From positions 930,001-994,000 of the forward strand of contig NZ_JAFEJG010000004.1 of NCBI RefSeq assembly GCF_016888335.1: a stretch of DNA of 64,000 nt, read 5' to 3'. Each line of letters starts with the position of its first letter. Position 1 is the stretch's first letter. The notes beneath the pieces were generated by a model that did not search any database, had not been told where the DNA came from, and saw nothing but the letters and a program-made list of their open reading frames with translations. Positions 35,278 to 43,871 of this stretch are shown in pieces. A program made the translations under genes and the position numbers. The stretch comes from Janibacter endophyticus. Its GTDB lineage: Bacteria; Actinomycetota; Actinomycetes; Actinomycetales; Dermatophilaceae.

Positions 35278-36417
35278 ATGACCACCGAACCACAGACCCA
35301 CGAGCCGCAGACTCAGTTCGCGAGGCCGTCGGCAGCTCAGACCCGTCTTGGCGCGAAGGCCCGTCATCGGCACATGGCTGTCGGCCTTGGGCTAGGGGTC
35401 GCCATCCTTGCTGCTGGCCTCGTGGTGCCCTATGTCGTTTCATCTCGCTACTACATGGGGCTGTTGCTCGACGGTGTGATCCTCGCGATCCTGGCCCTGT
35501 CGATCGGCTTCCTCGCGCGTCACCTCGGTCTGATCAGTCTCGGACACACGGCCTTCTTCGGTGGCGCTGCATATGCAGTTGGGATCGCGATCACTCGGTG
35601 GGAGATGAGCCCGCCCGTCGCGTTCGTGGTGGCTGTAGCCATCGGCACCCTCATCGCGTTGATCATGGGCCTCCTCGTCGTCCGTGCCACGGGCATGGGC
35701 TTCCTCATGCTCACGCTCGCCCTCGGCCAGGCGCTGTACCAGTTCTCCACACAGCGGGCTGCCGCGCCATGGACTGGCGCCTACGACGGTCTGCAGATCA
35801 CCTACGCCTCTGGCGCGTCCTTCCTAGGCCTCGACCGTGCTTCGCTGATGAACGCGGCGCTCTTCTGGCCGGTCGCGTGGTCCGCTCTTATCGCGTGCGC
35901 CGTACTGATGTGGCTCATCGGCCGCTCCAGCTTCGGGACGATGCTCGAGGGGATCCGGGAGAACGAGGAGCGCATGCGCTTCTCTGGGTTCGACACCTTC
36001 GTCCCGCGGCTCATCGCCTTCGTCGTCAGCGGGTTCGTCGCCTCGATCGGTGGTGCGCTCTTCGCGCTCAACGCCAGCTACGTCAGCCCCGAGCTGCTGA
36101 GCTTCGTCAAGGCTGGTGACGCCCTGACAGCGGCGATCGTCGGAGGGCTCGGCATCCTCCTCGGACCGATCCTGGGTGCCATCGTCTACATCTTTGCCCA
36201 GGCACGCTTCAACACCTCGGGGAACCTGCACCTCTACACCGGGACCGCCCTGGTCCTCATCCTCATGTTCCTGCCTGGGGGCATCTTCGGCAGCATCGAC
36301 AAGGTCATCCGGAAGCTGCTGCCTCGTCGTCGCCGCGAGTCGTCGGGCTCGGAGCCCGATCGTACGGCCGACGGCGGACCGAGCGAGACCTCAAGGGAGA
36401 AGGGAATGACCGGATGA
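35278..36417 (+). CDS. livM: LIV-type ABC transporter permease LivM
   Basis: A 379-residue polytopic permease with SIGFLARHLGLISLGHTAFFGGAAYA and the conserved coupling region ENEERMRFSGFDTFVPRL, then GGLGILLGPILGA. The N-terminal 35 and C-terminal 45 residues are hydrophilic extensions. It starts one base after livH and overlaps livG by four bases (ATGA). Confidence 0.9.
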   Translation: MTTEPQTHEPQTQFARPSAAQTRLGAKARHRHMAVGLGLGVAILAAGLVVPYVVSSRYYMGLLLDGVILAILALSIGFLARHLGLISLGHTAFFGGAAYAVGIAITRWEMSPPVAFVVAVAIGTLIALIMGLLVVRATGMGFLMLTLALGQALYQFSTQRAAAPWTGAYDGLQITYASGASFLGLDRASLMNAALFWPVAWSALIACAVLMWLIGRSSFGTMLEGIRENEERMRFSGFDTFVPRLIAFVVSGFVASIGGALFALNASYVSPELLSFVKAGDALTAAIVGGLGILLGPILGAIVYIFAQARFNTSGNLHLYTGTALVLILMFLPGGIFGSIDKVIRKLLPRRRRESSGSEPDRTADGGPSETSREKGMTG

Positions 36418-37115
36418 GCATCTTCGAAGGCAAGGGGGTGTCTGTCCGGTACGGGGCCGTCAAGGCCCTGACGGACGTCGACATCGCCCTCACCCCCGGC
36501 CGCGTCCATGGCGTGATCGGTCCCAACGGCGCCGGCAAGTCGACTTTCATCGACGGTCTGTCGGGGCGCGCCAAGCTCACCAGCGGCACCGTGACCTTCC
36601 AGGGGGAGGACATCACCAAGCGCAATCCTCGGTGGCGTCGCAGGCAGGGCATCGCCCGGTCGTTCCAGCGGACGAGTGTCTTCAACTCGATGACGGTCCA
36701 GCACCAGCTCGAGATGGTCGCCAAGCAGACGGGGGAGAAGGACCTCAGCTCGATCGTCGACACCCTGGGGCTGGGTCCGGTCATGCACCGCGTGTGCTCC
36801 GAGATCGCCTACGGCACCCAGCGATCGGTCGACCTCGCGCTGGCCCTCGTGGGGGACCCGAAGGTCATCCTGCTCGACGAGCCGTGTGCCGGCCTGGTCG
36901 AGGACGAATCAGTCCGGATGCTCGGGCACGTCAAGGAGATCGCCCGTGAGCGTGAGGTCGCAGCACTGCTCGTGGAGCACGACGTCGACGGAGTCTTCCG
37001 CACGTGTGACGAGGTCACCGTGCTCAACCTCGGTGAGGTCCTCGCATCTGGTGACCCGGCAGAGGTTCGTGCCCACCCAGACGTCATCCGGGCCTACCTC
37101 GGGAGTGCAGCATGA
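36414..37115 (+). CDS. livG: LIV-type ABC transporter ATPase LivG
   Basis: A 233-residue ATPase, somewhat shorter than typical LivG. Walker A is GPNGAGKS, Walker B VILLDEPCAGL, and the signature segment reads IAYGTQRSVDLALAL, the AYG-Q form used by LivG proteins instead of LSGGQ. It energises import with LivF. It overlaps both neighbours by four bases. Confidence 0.9.
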   Translation: MSIFEGKGVSVRYGAVKALTDVDIALTPGRVHGVIGPNGAGKSTFIDGLSGRAKLTSGTVTFQGEDITKRNPRWRRRQGIARSFQRTSVFNSMTVQHQLEMVAKQTGEKDLSSIVDTLGLGPVMHRVCSEIAYGTQRSVDLALALVGDPKVILLDEPCAGLVEDESVRMLGHVKEIAREREVAALLVEHDVDGVFRTCDEVTVLNLGEVLASGDPAEVRAHPDVIRAYLGSAA

Positions 37116-37813
37116 GTGACTCGACCCCAGTCTTGGCCTTCGAGAATGTCAGCGCGTCGTACGAGGGTGCGCGTGTCCTGCAGGACGTGTCCTTCGAGAT
37201 TCACGCAGGGGAGACAGTGGGCCTCGTCGGCCGGAACGGCGCGGGCAAGACGACTGCCTTGATGTCGGTCTATGGCGTCCCCAACGTGCAGGGCCGAATC
37301 CTCGTCAACGGAAAGGCGCTCGGGCGGGCCAAGTACCTGCCGGCTACTCACGGCGTCTCCCTCGTGCCGCAGGGCAAGCGGATCTTCCCCAACCTCACCG
37401 TCGAGGAGAACCTCCTGCTCGGACGGGCGTCCCGGCGTGAGGGCACCTGGACGCTGGGGAGGGTCTACGAGCTGCTCCCGAACTTGGCCAAGGGCAAGGA
37501 CCGCCACGGCACCGGTCTGAGCGGCGGTGAGCAGCAGATGCTGGCCATCGGGCGCGCGCTCCTCGCCGAACCCACCCTGCTCATGCTTGACGAGCCGACC
37601 GAGGGGTTGGCCCCGGTCATCATCGACCAGCTGACCGAGGCGTTCCTCGCTATCAAAGAGACGGGGACTGCGTTGCTCCTCGTCGAGCAGCACATCGGCA
37701 TGATCCAGAAGGTCGCAGAGCGCTACCTGGCGCTGCAGCAGGGTGAGCTGGTGCTCTCCGGCCCGGTCGAAGAGCTGGCCACCCGTGAGGTGCAGGAGGT
37801 CATTGCACTGTGA
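37112..37813 (+). CDS. livF: LIV-type ABC transporter ATPase LivF
   Basis: A 233-residue ATPase with Walker A GRNGAGKT, signature LSGGEQQMLAIGRAL, Walker B LLMLDEPTEGLAP and switch LLLVEQH. It pairs with LivG. The four-base overlap with the racemase gene that follows (GTGA) places a catabolic enzyme in the transporter operon. Confidence 0.92.
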   Translation: MSDSTPVLAFENVSASYEGARVLQDVSFEIHAGETVGLVGRNGAGKTTALMSVYGVPNVQGRILVNGKALGRAKYLPATHGVSLVPQGKRIFPNLTVEENLLLGRASRREGTWTLGRVYELLPNLAKGKDRHGTGLSGGEQQMLAIGRALLAEPTLLMLDEPTEGLAPVIIDQLTEAFLAIKETGTALLLVEQHIGMIQKVAERYLALQQGELVLSGPVEELATREVQEVIAL

Positions 37814-39036
37814 GGACCGACGACGTCCACCGGACCGGTCCGCTCGTCGGCCTGCGGGTGATCGAGATCGGAGGACTTGGGCCAGGGCCCTTCGCAGCGA
37901 TGCTGCTGTCGGACCTCGGCGCCGACGTCGTGCGCGTCGATCGCACCACGGGACACGGTCTCGTGGGACCGAACGCGGACAATCGCGCCGAGCTGCTCAA
38001 CCGTGGTCGCCGCTCGATCGCAGTGGACCTCAAGAATCCCGATGGCGCGGAGGTCGTACTTGACCTCGTTGAGCGCGCCGACGTGATCTTCGAAGGGTTC
38101 CGGCCGGGTGTTGCAGAACGCCTCGGCATCGGGCCTGAGGCTTGCATCGAACGCAACCCGGGCATCATCTACGGCCGGATGACCGGCTACGGTCAGGACG
38201 GCCCGATGGCACAGGAGGTGGGGCACGACATCAACTACGTCGCGCTCTCGGGCGTGCTCTCACTCATCGGACGGCGGGGAGGAGCCCCGGTCGTCCCCCT
38301 GAGCCTCGTCGGGGACTTCGGCGGGGGTGGACTCTTCCTCGTCATGGGCATCCTCGCGGCGCTCTGGGAACGACAACAGTCTGGGAAGGGCCAGGTCGTG
38401 GACGTGGCGATGACCGAGGGTGCAGCAGTCCTGGCGACCGCGTTCTACGGCTTCGCCCAGAGCGGGACATGGAACCTTGAACGCGGTACCAACGTCGTCG
38501 ACACGGGTGCCCCCTTCTACGACGCGTACGAGTGCGCAGACGGGAGGTACATCTCCGTCGGGGCGATGGAGCCGCACTTCTATGCCGACCTCATCGATCT
38601 GCTCGCCCTGCCCAGCGACCTGCCCGACCAGAACGACCAGGCGCAGTGGCCTCGGATGAAGGAGATCTTTGCCGACGCAGTCCGGCAGCGAACCCGCGAC
38701 GAGTGGGTCGACCTCGCGGAGGGCCGTACCCCGTGCCTGAGCCCTGTCCTGGCCCTCGACGAGGTCCCCAGCCATCCGCAGCACGTGGCCCGGGGCGCCT
38801 TCGTCACCGTCGACGGGCTTGCCCAGCCCGCGCCGGTCCCGAAGTTCAGTCGGACCGCTGCCACCGTTGACATGCCACCACCACTGCCCGGTGCGCACAC
38901 CATCCCTTCGCTGCACGACTGGGGCATCGACCCTGGACGTGTGGAGGGCTGGCTCGCCACCGGAGCGATCGCAGACCGCAGCGAAGAGAACCTGACTCAG
39001 TCCGAGCCCACCTCGAAGGATGGAGCCACATCATGA
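37810..39036 (+). CDS. Alpha-methylacyl-CoA racemase (CaiB/BaiF, class III CoA-transferase family)
   Basis: A 408-residue CoA-transferase III fold protein with the specific markers of alpha-methylacyl-CoA racemase (AMACR/MCR): GRMTGYGQDGPMAQEVGHDINY, here quoted only in part as GQDGPMAQEVGHDINY, with the catalytic His; LVGDFGGGGLFLV with the catalytic Asp; and VGAMEPHFYADL with the conserved Glu. The family inverts the 2-methyl centre so that acyl-CoA dehydrogenases can act. Its presence implies a 2-methyl-branched intermediate. It is coupled to livF by GTGA and to the next crotonase by ATGA. Confidence 0.85.
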   Translation: MRTDDVHRTGPLVGLRVIEIGGLGPGPFAAMLLSDLGADVVRVDRTTGHGLVGPNADNRAELLNRGRRSIAVDLKNPDGAEVVLDLVERADVIFEGFRPGVAERLGIGPEACIERNPGIIYGRMTGYGQDGPMAQEVGHDINYVALSGVLSLIGRRGGAPVVPLSLVGDFGGGGLFLVMGILAALWERQQSGKGQVVDVAMTEGAAVLATAFYGFAQSGTWNLERGTNVVDTGAPFYDAYECADGRYISVGAMEPHFYADLIDLLALPSDLPDQNDQAQWPRMKEIFADAVRQRTRDEWVDLAEGRTPCLSPVLALDEVPSHPQHVARGAFVTVDGLAQPAPVPKFSRTAATVDMPPPLPGAHTIPSLHDWGIDPGRVEGWLATGAIADRSEENLTQSEPTSKDGATS

Positions 39037-39839
39037 CCGAGCTCAACCTAGAGACGATCCGCATCGACCGACCGGTCGACGGGGTCGCCGTCGTCACCCT
39101 TGACCGGCCCGACAAGCTCAATGCTCAGAACAACACGATGTTCCGCGAGATCGAGGAGATTGCCTGGGCTCTGAACGACGAGGACGACCTGCGCGTCGTC
39201 ATCCTCACCGGCGCTGGCCGAGCGTTCTGTGCGGGCTTCGATCTCGATGACGCCAAGAACCTCCCTTCGCTCGGCGCGCTCGGGATGCTCAGCCAGCAGG
39301 AGCTCGCTGCGCGCGCTCTGCTTGCGTTCAGAAGCATGCGGGTTCCGGTGATCGCCGCTGTGAACGGGCCAGCCGCCGGAGGTGGCTTCTCACTGGCTCT
39401 GGCCGCGGACATCCGGATCGCGTCTCCCTCGGCGAAGTTCAACGCAGCGTTTGTGAGGATCGGCCTCACTGCGGGCGACCTGGGTGTCTCGTGGTTGCTG
39501 CCGCGTCTCGTGGGTCCGGCCGTGGCCAACGAGATCGCTTTCACCGGCGCCCTTGTCGACGCGGAAGAGGCCGAGCGGATCGGCCTGGTCAACAAGGTCG
39601 TCGGCGCTGACGCTCTCATGGACGAGTGCCTGGCGATGGCCGCTCTCATCTGCGCCAACAGCCCTGGCGGAGTCCAGCTGTCCAAGAGGGCGCTCATGGC
39701 GAACCAAGAGGTTGCCTCGTACGCCGCAGCCATCGAGCTGGAGAACCGAGGCCAGGCGCTGCTCACCCGCAGCCCGGACATGCCCGAGTCGCTCGCCGCC
39801 TTCCTTGAGAAGCGCGCCCCGAAGTTCACAGGAGCCTGA
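39033..39839 (+). CDS. Enoyl-CoA hydratase/isomerase-family protein, tandem copy 1
   Basis: A 268-residue crotonase. Both usual hydratase glutamates are absent: the segments read GGGFSLALAADIRIAS and NAAFVRIGLTAGDLGVSW. An acidic residue remains in TAGDLG. This variant is common in actinobacterial EchA proteins of unclear reaction, possibly isomerases or dehydratases. It is a close paralogue of the next gene, sharing LENRGQAL and AAFLEKR endings. It overlaps the racemase stop (ATGA). Confidence 0.8.
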   Translation: MTELNLETIRIDRPVDGVAVVTLDRPDKLNAQNNTMFREIEEIAWALNDEDDLRVVILTGAGRAFCAGFDLDDAKNLPSLGALGMLSQQELAARALLAFRSMRVPVIAAVNGPAAGGGFSLALAADIRIASPSAKFNAAFVRIGLTAGDLGVSWLLPRLVGPAVANEIAFTGALVDAEEAERIGLVNKVVGADALMDECLAMAALICANSPGGVQLSKRALMANQEVASYAAAIELENRGQALLTRSPDMPESLAAFLEKRAPKFTGA

Positions 39840-39844
39840 TCCAG

Positions 39845-40672
39845 ATGACCGAGTCACTGACGAACTACACGGACCCCGGCCTCGAGACGCTGACGATCGA
39901 CGTGCTGCCCGGCAAGATCGTGGTGCTGACGATCAACCGGCCTGACCGCATGAACTCCAACACGGTGCGGATGTTCACCGAGTTCGGCCTGGCTGCGAGG
40001 GCGCTGCGGGACACCGACGCTCGCGCCCTCATCTTGCGGGGTGCCGGCGACAAGGTGTTTTGTGCTGGCTTCGACCTCGACGAGATCAACGTCATCACGA
40101 CAATGGGCGTTCGCGAGTTCCTCAAGTTTCAAGAGACCGCCACCGGGGGGATCCAGGCCCTTCGCTTCCTGCCGTTCCCGGTGATCGCCGCCATCCACGG
40201 ACCGGCTACCGGTGGGGGATTGGCGCTCGCACTCGCGGCGGACATCCGGCTCGGTGATCCACGAACGAAGTTCAGTGCCGCCTTCGTCAAGGTGGGTCTC
40301 TCCGCCGGTGAGCTCGGGACCTCCTACAACCTCACCAGGCTTATCGGTCCTGCCCGTGCTGCTGAGATCTGCTACACGGCACGGATGGTCGATGCTGAGG
40401 AGTCGCTGAGGATCGGCCTCCTCAACCACGTGCACCCCGCTGAGTCGCTCATGGACGAGGCCGTCGCGCTTGCCGAGCAGATCTGCAGGAACAGTCCGGG
40501 CGGTGTCCGGCTCAGCAAGACCGCGATGCAGCGCAACCAGGAGAACGTGTCCTACGCGGCTGCCCTCGAGCTGGAGAACCGTGGCCAGGCGTTGATGACC
40601 CGCACCGCGGACATGCCCGAAGCCCTTGCAGCCTTCCTGGAGAAGCGCGACCCCGTCTTCACGGGGGAGTGA
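39845..40672 (+). CDS. Enoyl-CoA hydratase/isomerase-family protein, tandem copy 2
   Basis: A 275-residue paralogue of the preceding crotonase. The oxyanion segment is GGGLALALAADIRL and the second segment SAAFVKVGLSAGELGTSY, so the acidic residue is Glu here but Asp in copy 1. The shared C-terminal LENRGQALMTRTADMPEALA marks a tandem duplication. It lies five bases after copy 1 and nine before the kinase gene, all in the importer-racemase operon. Confidence 0.8.
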   Translation: MTESLTNYTDPGLETLTIDVLPGKIVVLTINRPDRMNSNTVRMFTEFGLAARALRDTDARALILRGAGDKVFCAGFDLDEINVITTMGVREFLKFQETATGGIQALRFLPFPVIAAIHGPATGGGLALALAADIRLGDPRTKFSAAFVKVGLSAGELGTSYNLTRLIGPARAAEICYTARMVDAEESLRIGLLNHVHPAESLMDEAVALAEQICRNSPGGVRLSKTAMQRNQENVSYAAALELENRGQALMTRTADMPEALAAFLEKRDPVFTGE

Positions 40673-40681
40673 TCAGACTCC

Positions 40682-41701
40682 ATGTGGGACTGGACCCCTG
40701 AGCAGCTCGGCGGCCTGTCGTCATACCTGGAGGAGCGCGGTGTGACCGTCGGCCAGGTCACGTCACGGCCGATCGGCGACGGGCACAGCAACCTCACGTT
40801 CTTGGTCACGGATACAGAAGGGAAGCAGGTCGTCGTACGTCGACCTCCGCCCCCTCCCACACCACCAGGTGCGCACGACATGCTCCGTGAGGCGCGGCTC
40901 CTCGATGCTCTGCACGACACCGATGTCCCGGTAGCAAGAGTTCTCGCCAAGGTGCCCGAGGGAGAGGTGCTGGACGTCGGGTTTTACGTCATGACCTACG
41001 TACCTGGACCGGTCGCCACTACGGAGACGCCGACTGCCCTAGCCGACCCGGCGACTCGTCGTCAGCTCGGCGAAGCACTCGTGGACACCCTGGCTGCTCT
41101 CCATCAGGTCGACTGGCGAGCAGCTGGGCTGGGCGACATCGGCAAGCCCGAAGGGTTCAACGCGCGCCACGTGCGGCGGATGGGAGCCCTCATCGTCGAC
41201 GACGACGGCAACCCCCCGCCAGAGTTTGCCGCCATCGATGCATGGCTCAAGGAGAACGTGCCGGGCGAGTCGGGCGACGCGATCATCCACAACGACTTCC
41301 GGCTCGGCAACGTCATCCTCGACGAGAAGCGGCCCGGTCGGGTTCGCGCGGTCCTGGACTGGGAGCTGGCCACTGTCGGCGACCCACTCTGCGATCTTGC
41401 GTACTTCCTCACCTCGATCCCCGAGGAGGACGGAGGAAGGACGCCGACCGAGGCGCTCGGACTTGCGATGCTCGAGGACGGCTGGCCCACCCGTGACGAC
41501 CTTGCGAAGCGCTATGCGGAGCACACAGGTGCCGACCTCAGTGACCTGCAGTGGTACGAGGCGATGGCCCTGTGGAAGTTGGCCGTCCTGTACGAGTACG
41601 GTCGGCGGCGCGCCGTCAATGGCGGCGGGGACGACTACTACGCCGACGGCACCCATGTTGAGGAGTTCCTAACAGCTGCCCACAGAGCCGCTGGGCTCTG
41701 A
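40682..41701 (+). CDS. APH-fold kinase of the ACAD10/11 type (candidate hydroxyacyl-CoA kinase), second copy
   Basis: A 339-residue phosphotransferase that is the closer of the two to the ACAD10/11 kinase domain. The catalytic loop is IIHNDFRLGNVILD with Asp205, and VLDWELATVGDPLCDLAYFL carries Asp226. The N-terminal ATP-binding lobe has GDGHSNLTFLV and QVVVRRPPPPP. It is the last gene of the importer operon, before a bidirectional terminator. It probably phosphorylates a hydroxyacyl-CoA for later elimination; the substrate is not known. Confidence 0.8.
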   Translation: MWDWTPEQLGGLSSYLEERGVTVGQVTSRPIGDGHSNLTFLVTDTEGKQVVVRRPPPPPTPPGAHDMLREARLLDALHDTDVPVARVLAKVPEGEVLDVGFYVMTYVPGPVATTETPTALADPATRRQLGEALVDTLAALHQVDWRAAGLGDIGKPEGFNARHVRRMGALIVDDDGNPPPEFAAIDAWLKENVPGESGDAIIHNDFRLGNVILDEKRPGRVRAVLDWELATVGDPLCDLAYFLTSIPEEDGGRTPTEALGLAMLEDGWPTRDDLAKRYAEHTGADLSDLQWYEAMALWKLAVLYEYGRRRAVNGGGDDYYADGTHVEEFLTAAHRAAGL

Positions 41702-41724
41702 CGCAGTCGTCTGGTGCAGACGAA

Positions 41725-41760
41725 CGAAGGGTGGTTGCCGTCATCGGCAACCACCCTTCG
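41725..41760. terminator. Bidirectional hairpin terminator between convergent operons
   Basis: A 16-bp perfect stem (arms 41725-41740 and 41745-41760) with loop TCAT. It separates the importer/racemase/kinase operon from the minus-strand badI operon and could end both. Confidence 0.85.
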
Positions 41761-41805
41761 TGCTTGGCTTGGCGCGGTTATGCGCCCACAACCTACCGAC
41801 GAGGC

Positions 41806-42702
41806 TCAGACGCCCCGCTGGGCCTTCGCCGCTTCGCTGGCGGCCTGGCTCTTCGCCCGAGCCTCAGCCCAGTCTTCCGGGGACATCGAGGTCAGGCTGG
41901 CGAAGGTGCCCGGACCTGCGAGCATCTGCCCGCCGTCCATGGCAATGGTCTGTCCGGTGAGGTAGTCGCACGCGTCAGACATGAGGAAGATCGTGAGGTT
42001 CGCGAGCTCCTCGATCGTGCCCATACGCTGCATCGGAACAGCCTCTGCCTGGGTCGCACCCGAGGAGGACTTGTCGGTCGGGTTGAGCATGTCCCAGGCA
42101 TAGTCGGTCGGGATCGGACCCGGGGCGACTGCGTTGATGCGGATGCCATGGCGACCCCACTCGGCCGCCAAGGACATCGTCATGGCATGCACTGCCGCCT
42201 TGCCCATCGCGGACGGCACGACGAAGGCGGAGCCGGTCCACACCCACGTGGTGAGGGTCGAGAGCACCGACCCCTTGAGGCCCTGCTCGATCCAGCGCTT
42301 GCCCGCAGCGTGTGTGGTGTTGAAGGACCCGTCCATGACTGTGGATGAGACAGCTTCGTACGCGCGGGCGCTCAGCGACTCGGTGGGAGCGATGAAGTTC
42401 GCAGCAGCGTTGTTGATGACTCCCGTGAGGGGGCCGTACTCGTCCCAGATCTCCTGGATCGCGGCGTCGACGAGGTCGTACTGTCGGACATCGACGGTCT
42501 GGAAGTGCACCGCCCCATCGCGCCCGTCGGCGGCCTCGGTCGCGGCCTCCTCGAGGACTGCCGGGCGCCGACCCCAGAGATGGACCTGGGCCCCGTGAGC
42601 GGCCAGATGGGCGGCGACGCCGCGCCCAAGCCCGGTTCCACCCCCGGTGATGAGGATGCGCTTGCCTTCGAGCGACTGCTGGGTGAACGGGCTCGTCGTC
42701 AT
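41806..42702 (-). CDS. SDR of the 2,4-dienoyl-CoA reductase (DECR) type
   Basis: A 298-residue reductase with TGGGTGLGRGVAAHLAAHG, NNAAANF, and FVVPSAMGKAAVHAMTMSLA in place of the classical Tyr-x3-Lys; the lysine remains but tyrosine is replaced, as in DECR1. RINAVAPGPIPT with a following DMLNPT matches DECR. The likely reaction is NADPH-dependent reduction of a 2,4-dienoyl-CoA to a 3-enoyl-CoA, needed for unsaturated or cyclic substrates. GGAGAC precedes the ATG at 42702. It is the last gene of the badI operon. Confidence 0.8.
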   Translation of the reverse strand: MTTSPFTQQSLEGKRILITGGGTGLGRGVAAHLAAHGAQVHLWGRRPAVLEEAATEAADGRDGAVHFQTVDVRQYDLVDAAIQEIWDEYGPLTGVINNAAANFIAPTESLSARAYEAVSSTVMDGSFNTTHAAGKRWIEQGLKGSVLSTLTTWVWTGSAFVVPSAMGKAAVHAMTMSLAAEWGRHGIRINAVAPGPIPTDYAWDMLNPTDKSSSGATQAEAVPMQRMGTIEELANLTIFLMSDACDYLTGQTIAMDGGQMLAGPGTFASLTSMSPEDWAEARAKSQAASEAAKAQRGV

Positions 42703-42728
42703 TGACGGTCTCCTGTCGATCGTGGGCG

Positions 42729-43865
42729 TCAGAGGCCCAGGGACTTGGCGATGATGTCTTTCTGGACCTCGTTTGCGCCGCCGTAGATCGTGGGCGCGAG
42801 GTTGAACCGGACCTGTTCCTCCATGCCGTACTCGCGGGCGAACCCGTAACCGCCCATGAGCTGCATCGCTTCGAGGACGGCCTTCTTGGCCACCTCGGTG
42901 CACTTGAGCTTGGCCATGGCCGCCTCAGCGTTGATCGACTCTTCGAGGCCGTGATCGATCTTGTCGGCGATCTCGTAGACGAAGGCCCTGCAGAAGGCGA
43001 TTTCGGTCGCGAGCTCTGCGAGACGGTGCTGCACCGCCTGGAACGAACCGATCGAGCGACCGAACTGCTCTCGCTCCTTGACGTAGGCAAGCACGTCGTC
43101 GAGTGCTCGCACCGCCGCGCCCGTCGACATGGTGGCGATGATGAGCCGCTCGACGGCAAGTCCTCGGGTCAGGTGACGCCAGGCACCGTCGACCTGCCCG
43201 ACGATGTTCGCCGCCGGGATACGTGCGTCGGAGTAGAAGACGTCGTTGACCGTCCGCGGCTCCATCGTGACGATCTCGCGCATCTCGATGCCGGGGGTGT
43301 CCCTCGGGACCATGAACAGCGTGAGACCCTGGTGCTTCCGCTCACCCGTCGAGGTGCGCGCCAGCACGAGCATGTGTTCCGCAACGTGTGCCGCCGAGCA
43401 CCACGTCTTCTGGCCGTTGAGGATGTAGTCGTCGCCGTCCTTCGTCGCCTTGAGGCGGACGCTGGCGAGATCCGATCCCGAGCCCGGCTCGCTGAGCGAG
43501 ATCGCCTCGATCCGGCCTTCGGCCAGGTTGGTGACGATCTTCTTCTTCTGGTCCTCCGTGCCGTACTTGAGGTAGGTCTGGACGGCGGTGAGGCCGGTCG
43601 AGTATGCCTTGATCGGCACGAGACCGCGGGCGGTCTCCTCGAGGAAGATGCACTCCTCGACCATCCCAGCCCCGCCGCCGCCGTACTCCTCCGGGAGCGA
43701 CACGGCAAACCAGCCGAGGTCGGCGAGCTTGCGGAACATCTCCGGGGCATTGGCCAGGGTGCCACCCTCGGTCAGGGCGTCCCGCTGGGACATGGTCTTG
43801 CAGTGAGTGTCCGCGAATCGGCGAATCTCGCGACGGAACTCATCCTGCTCAGGCGTGAAGCGCAC
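42729..43865 (-). CDS. Acyl-CoA dehydrogenase of the badI operon
   Basis: A 378-residue dehydrogenase with ISLSEPGSGSDLASVRL, NGQKTWCSAAHVAEH, EREQFGRSIGSFQAVQH and the end TIYGGANEVQKDIIAKSLGL, where NEV occupies the position of the usual acidic motif. It lies six bases after badI and 26 before the dienoyl reductase gene. It may desaturate the cyclohexanecarboxyl-CoA (AliB role) or the ring-opened dicarboxylyl-CoA (PimCD role); sequence alone cannot decide. Confidence 0.8.
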   Translation of the reverse strand: MRFTPEQDEFRREIRRFADTHCKTMSQRDALTEGGTLANAPEMFRKLADLGWFAVSLPEEYGGGGAGMVEECIFLEETARGLVPIKAYSTGLTAVQTYLKYGTEDQKKKIVTNLAEGRIEAISLSEPGSGSDLASVRLKATKDGDDYILNGQKTWCSAAHVAEHMLVLARTSTGERKHQGLTLFMVPRDTPGIEMREIVTMEPRTVNDVFYSDARIPAANIVGQVDGAWRHLTRGLAVERLIIATMSTGAAVRALDDVLAYVKEREQFGRSIGSFQAVQHRLAELATEIAFCRAFVYEIADKIDHGLEESINAEAAMAKLKCTEVAKKAVLEAMQLMGGYGFAREYGMEEQVRFNLAPTIYGGANEVQKDIIAKSLGL

Positions 43866-43871
43866 GACGGC

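Noticed and set aside
37810-39036. Formyl- or succinyl-CoA transferase of class III
   Set aside because: The GHDINY, GDFGGG and EPHFY motifs are those of alpha-methylacyl-CoA racemase within the same superfamily.
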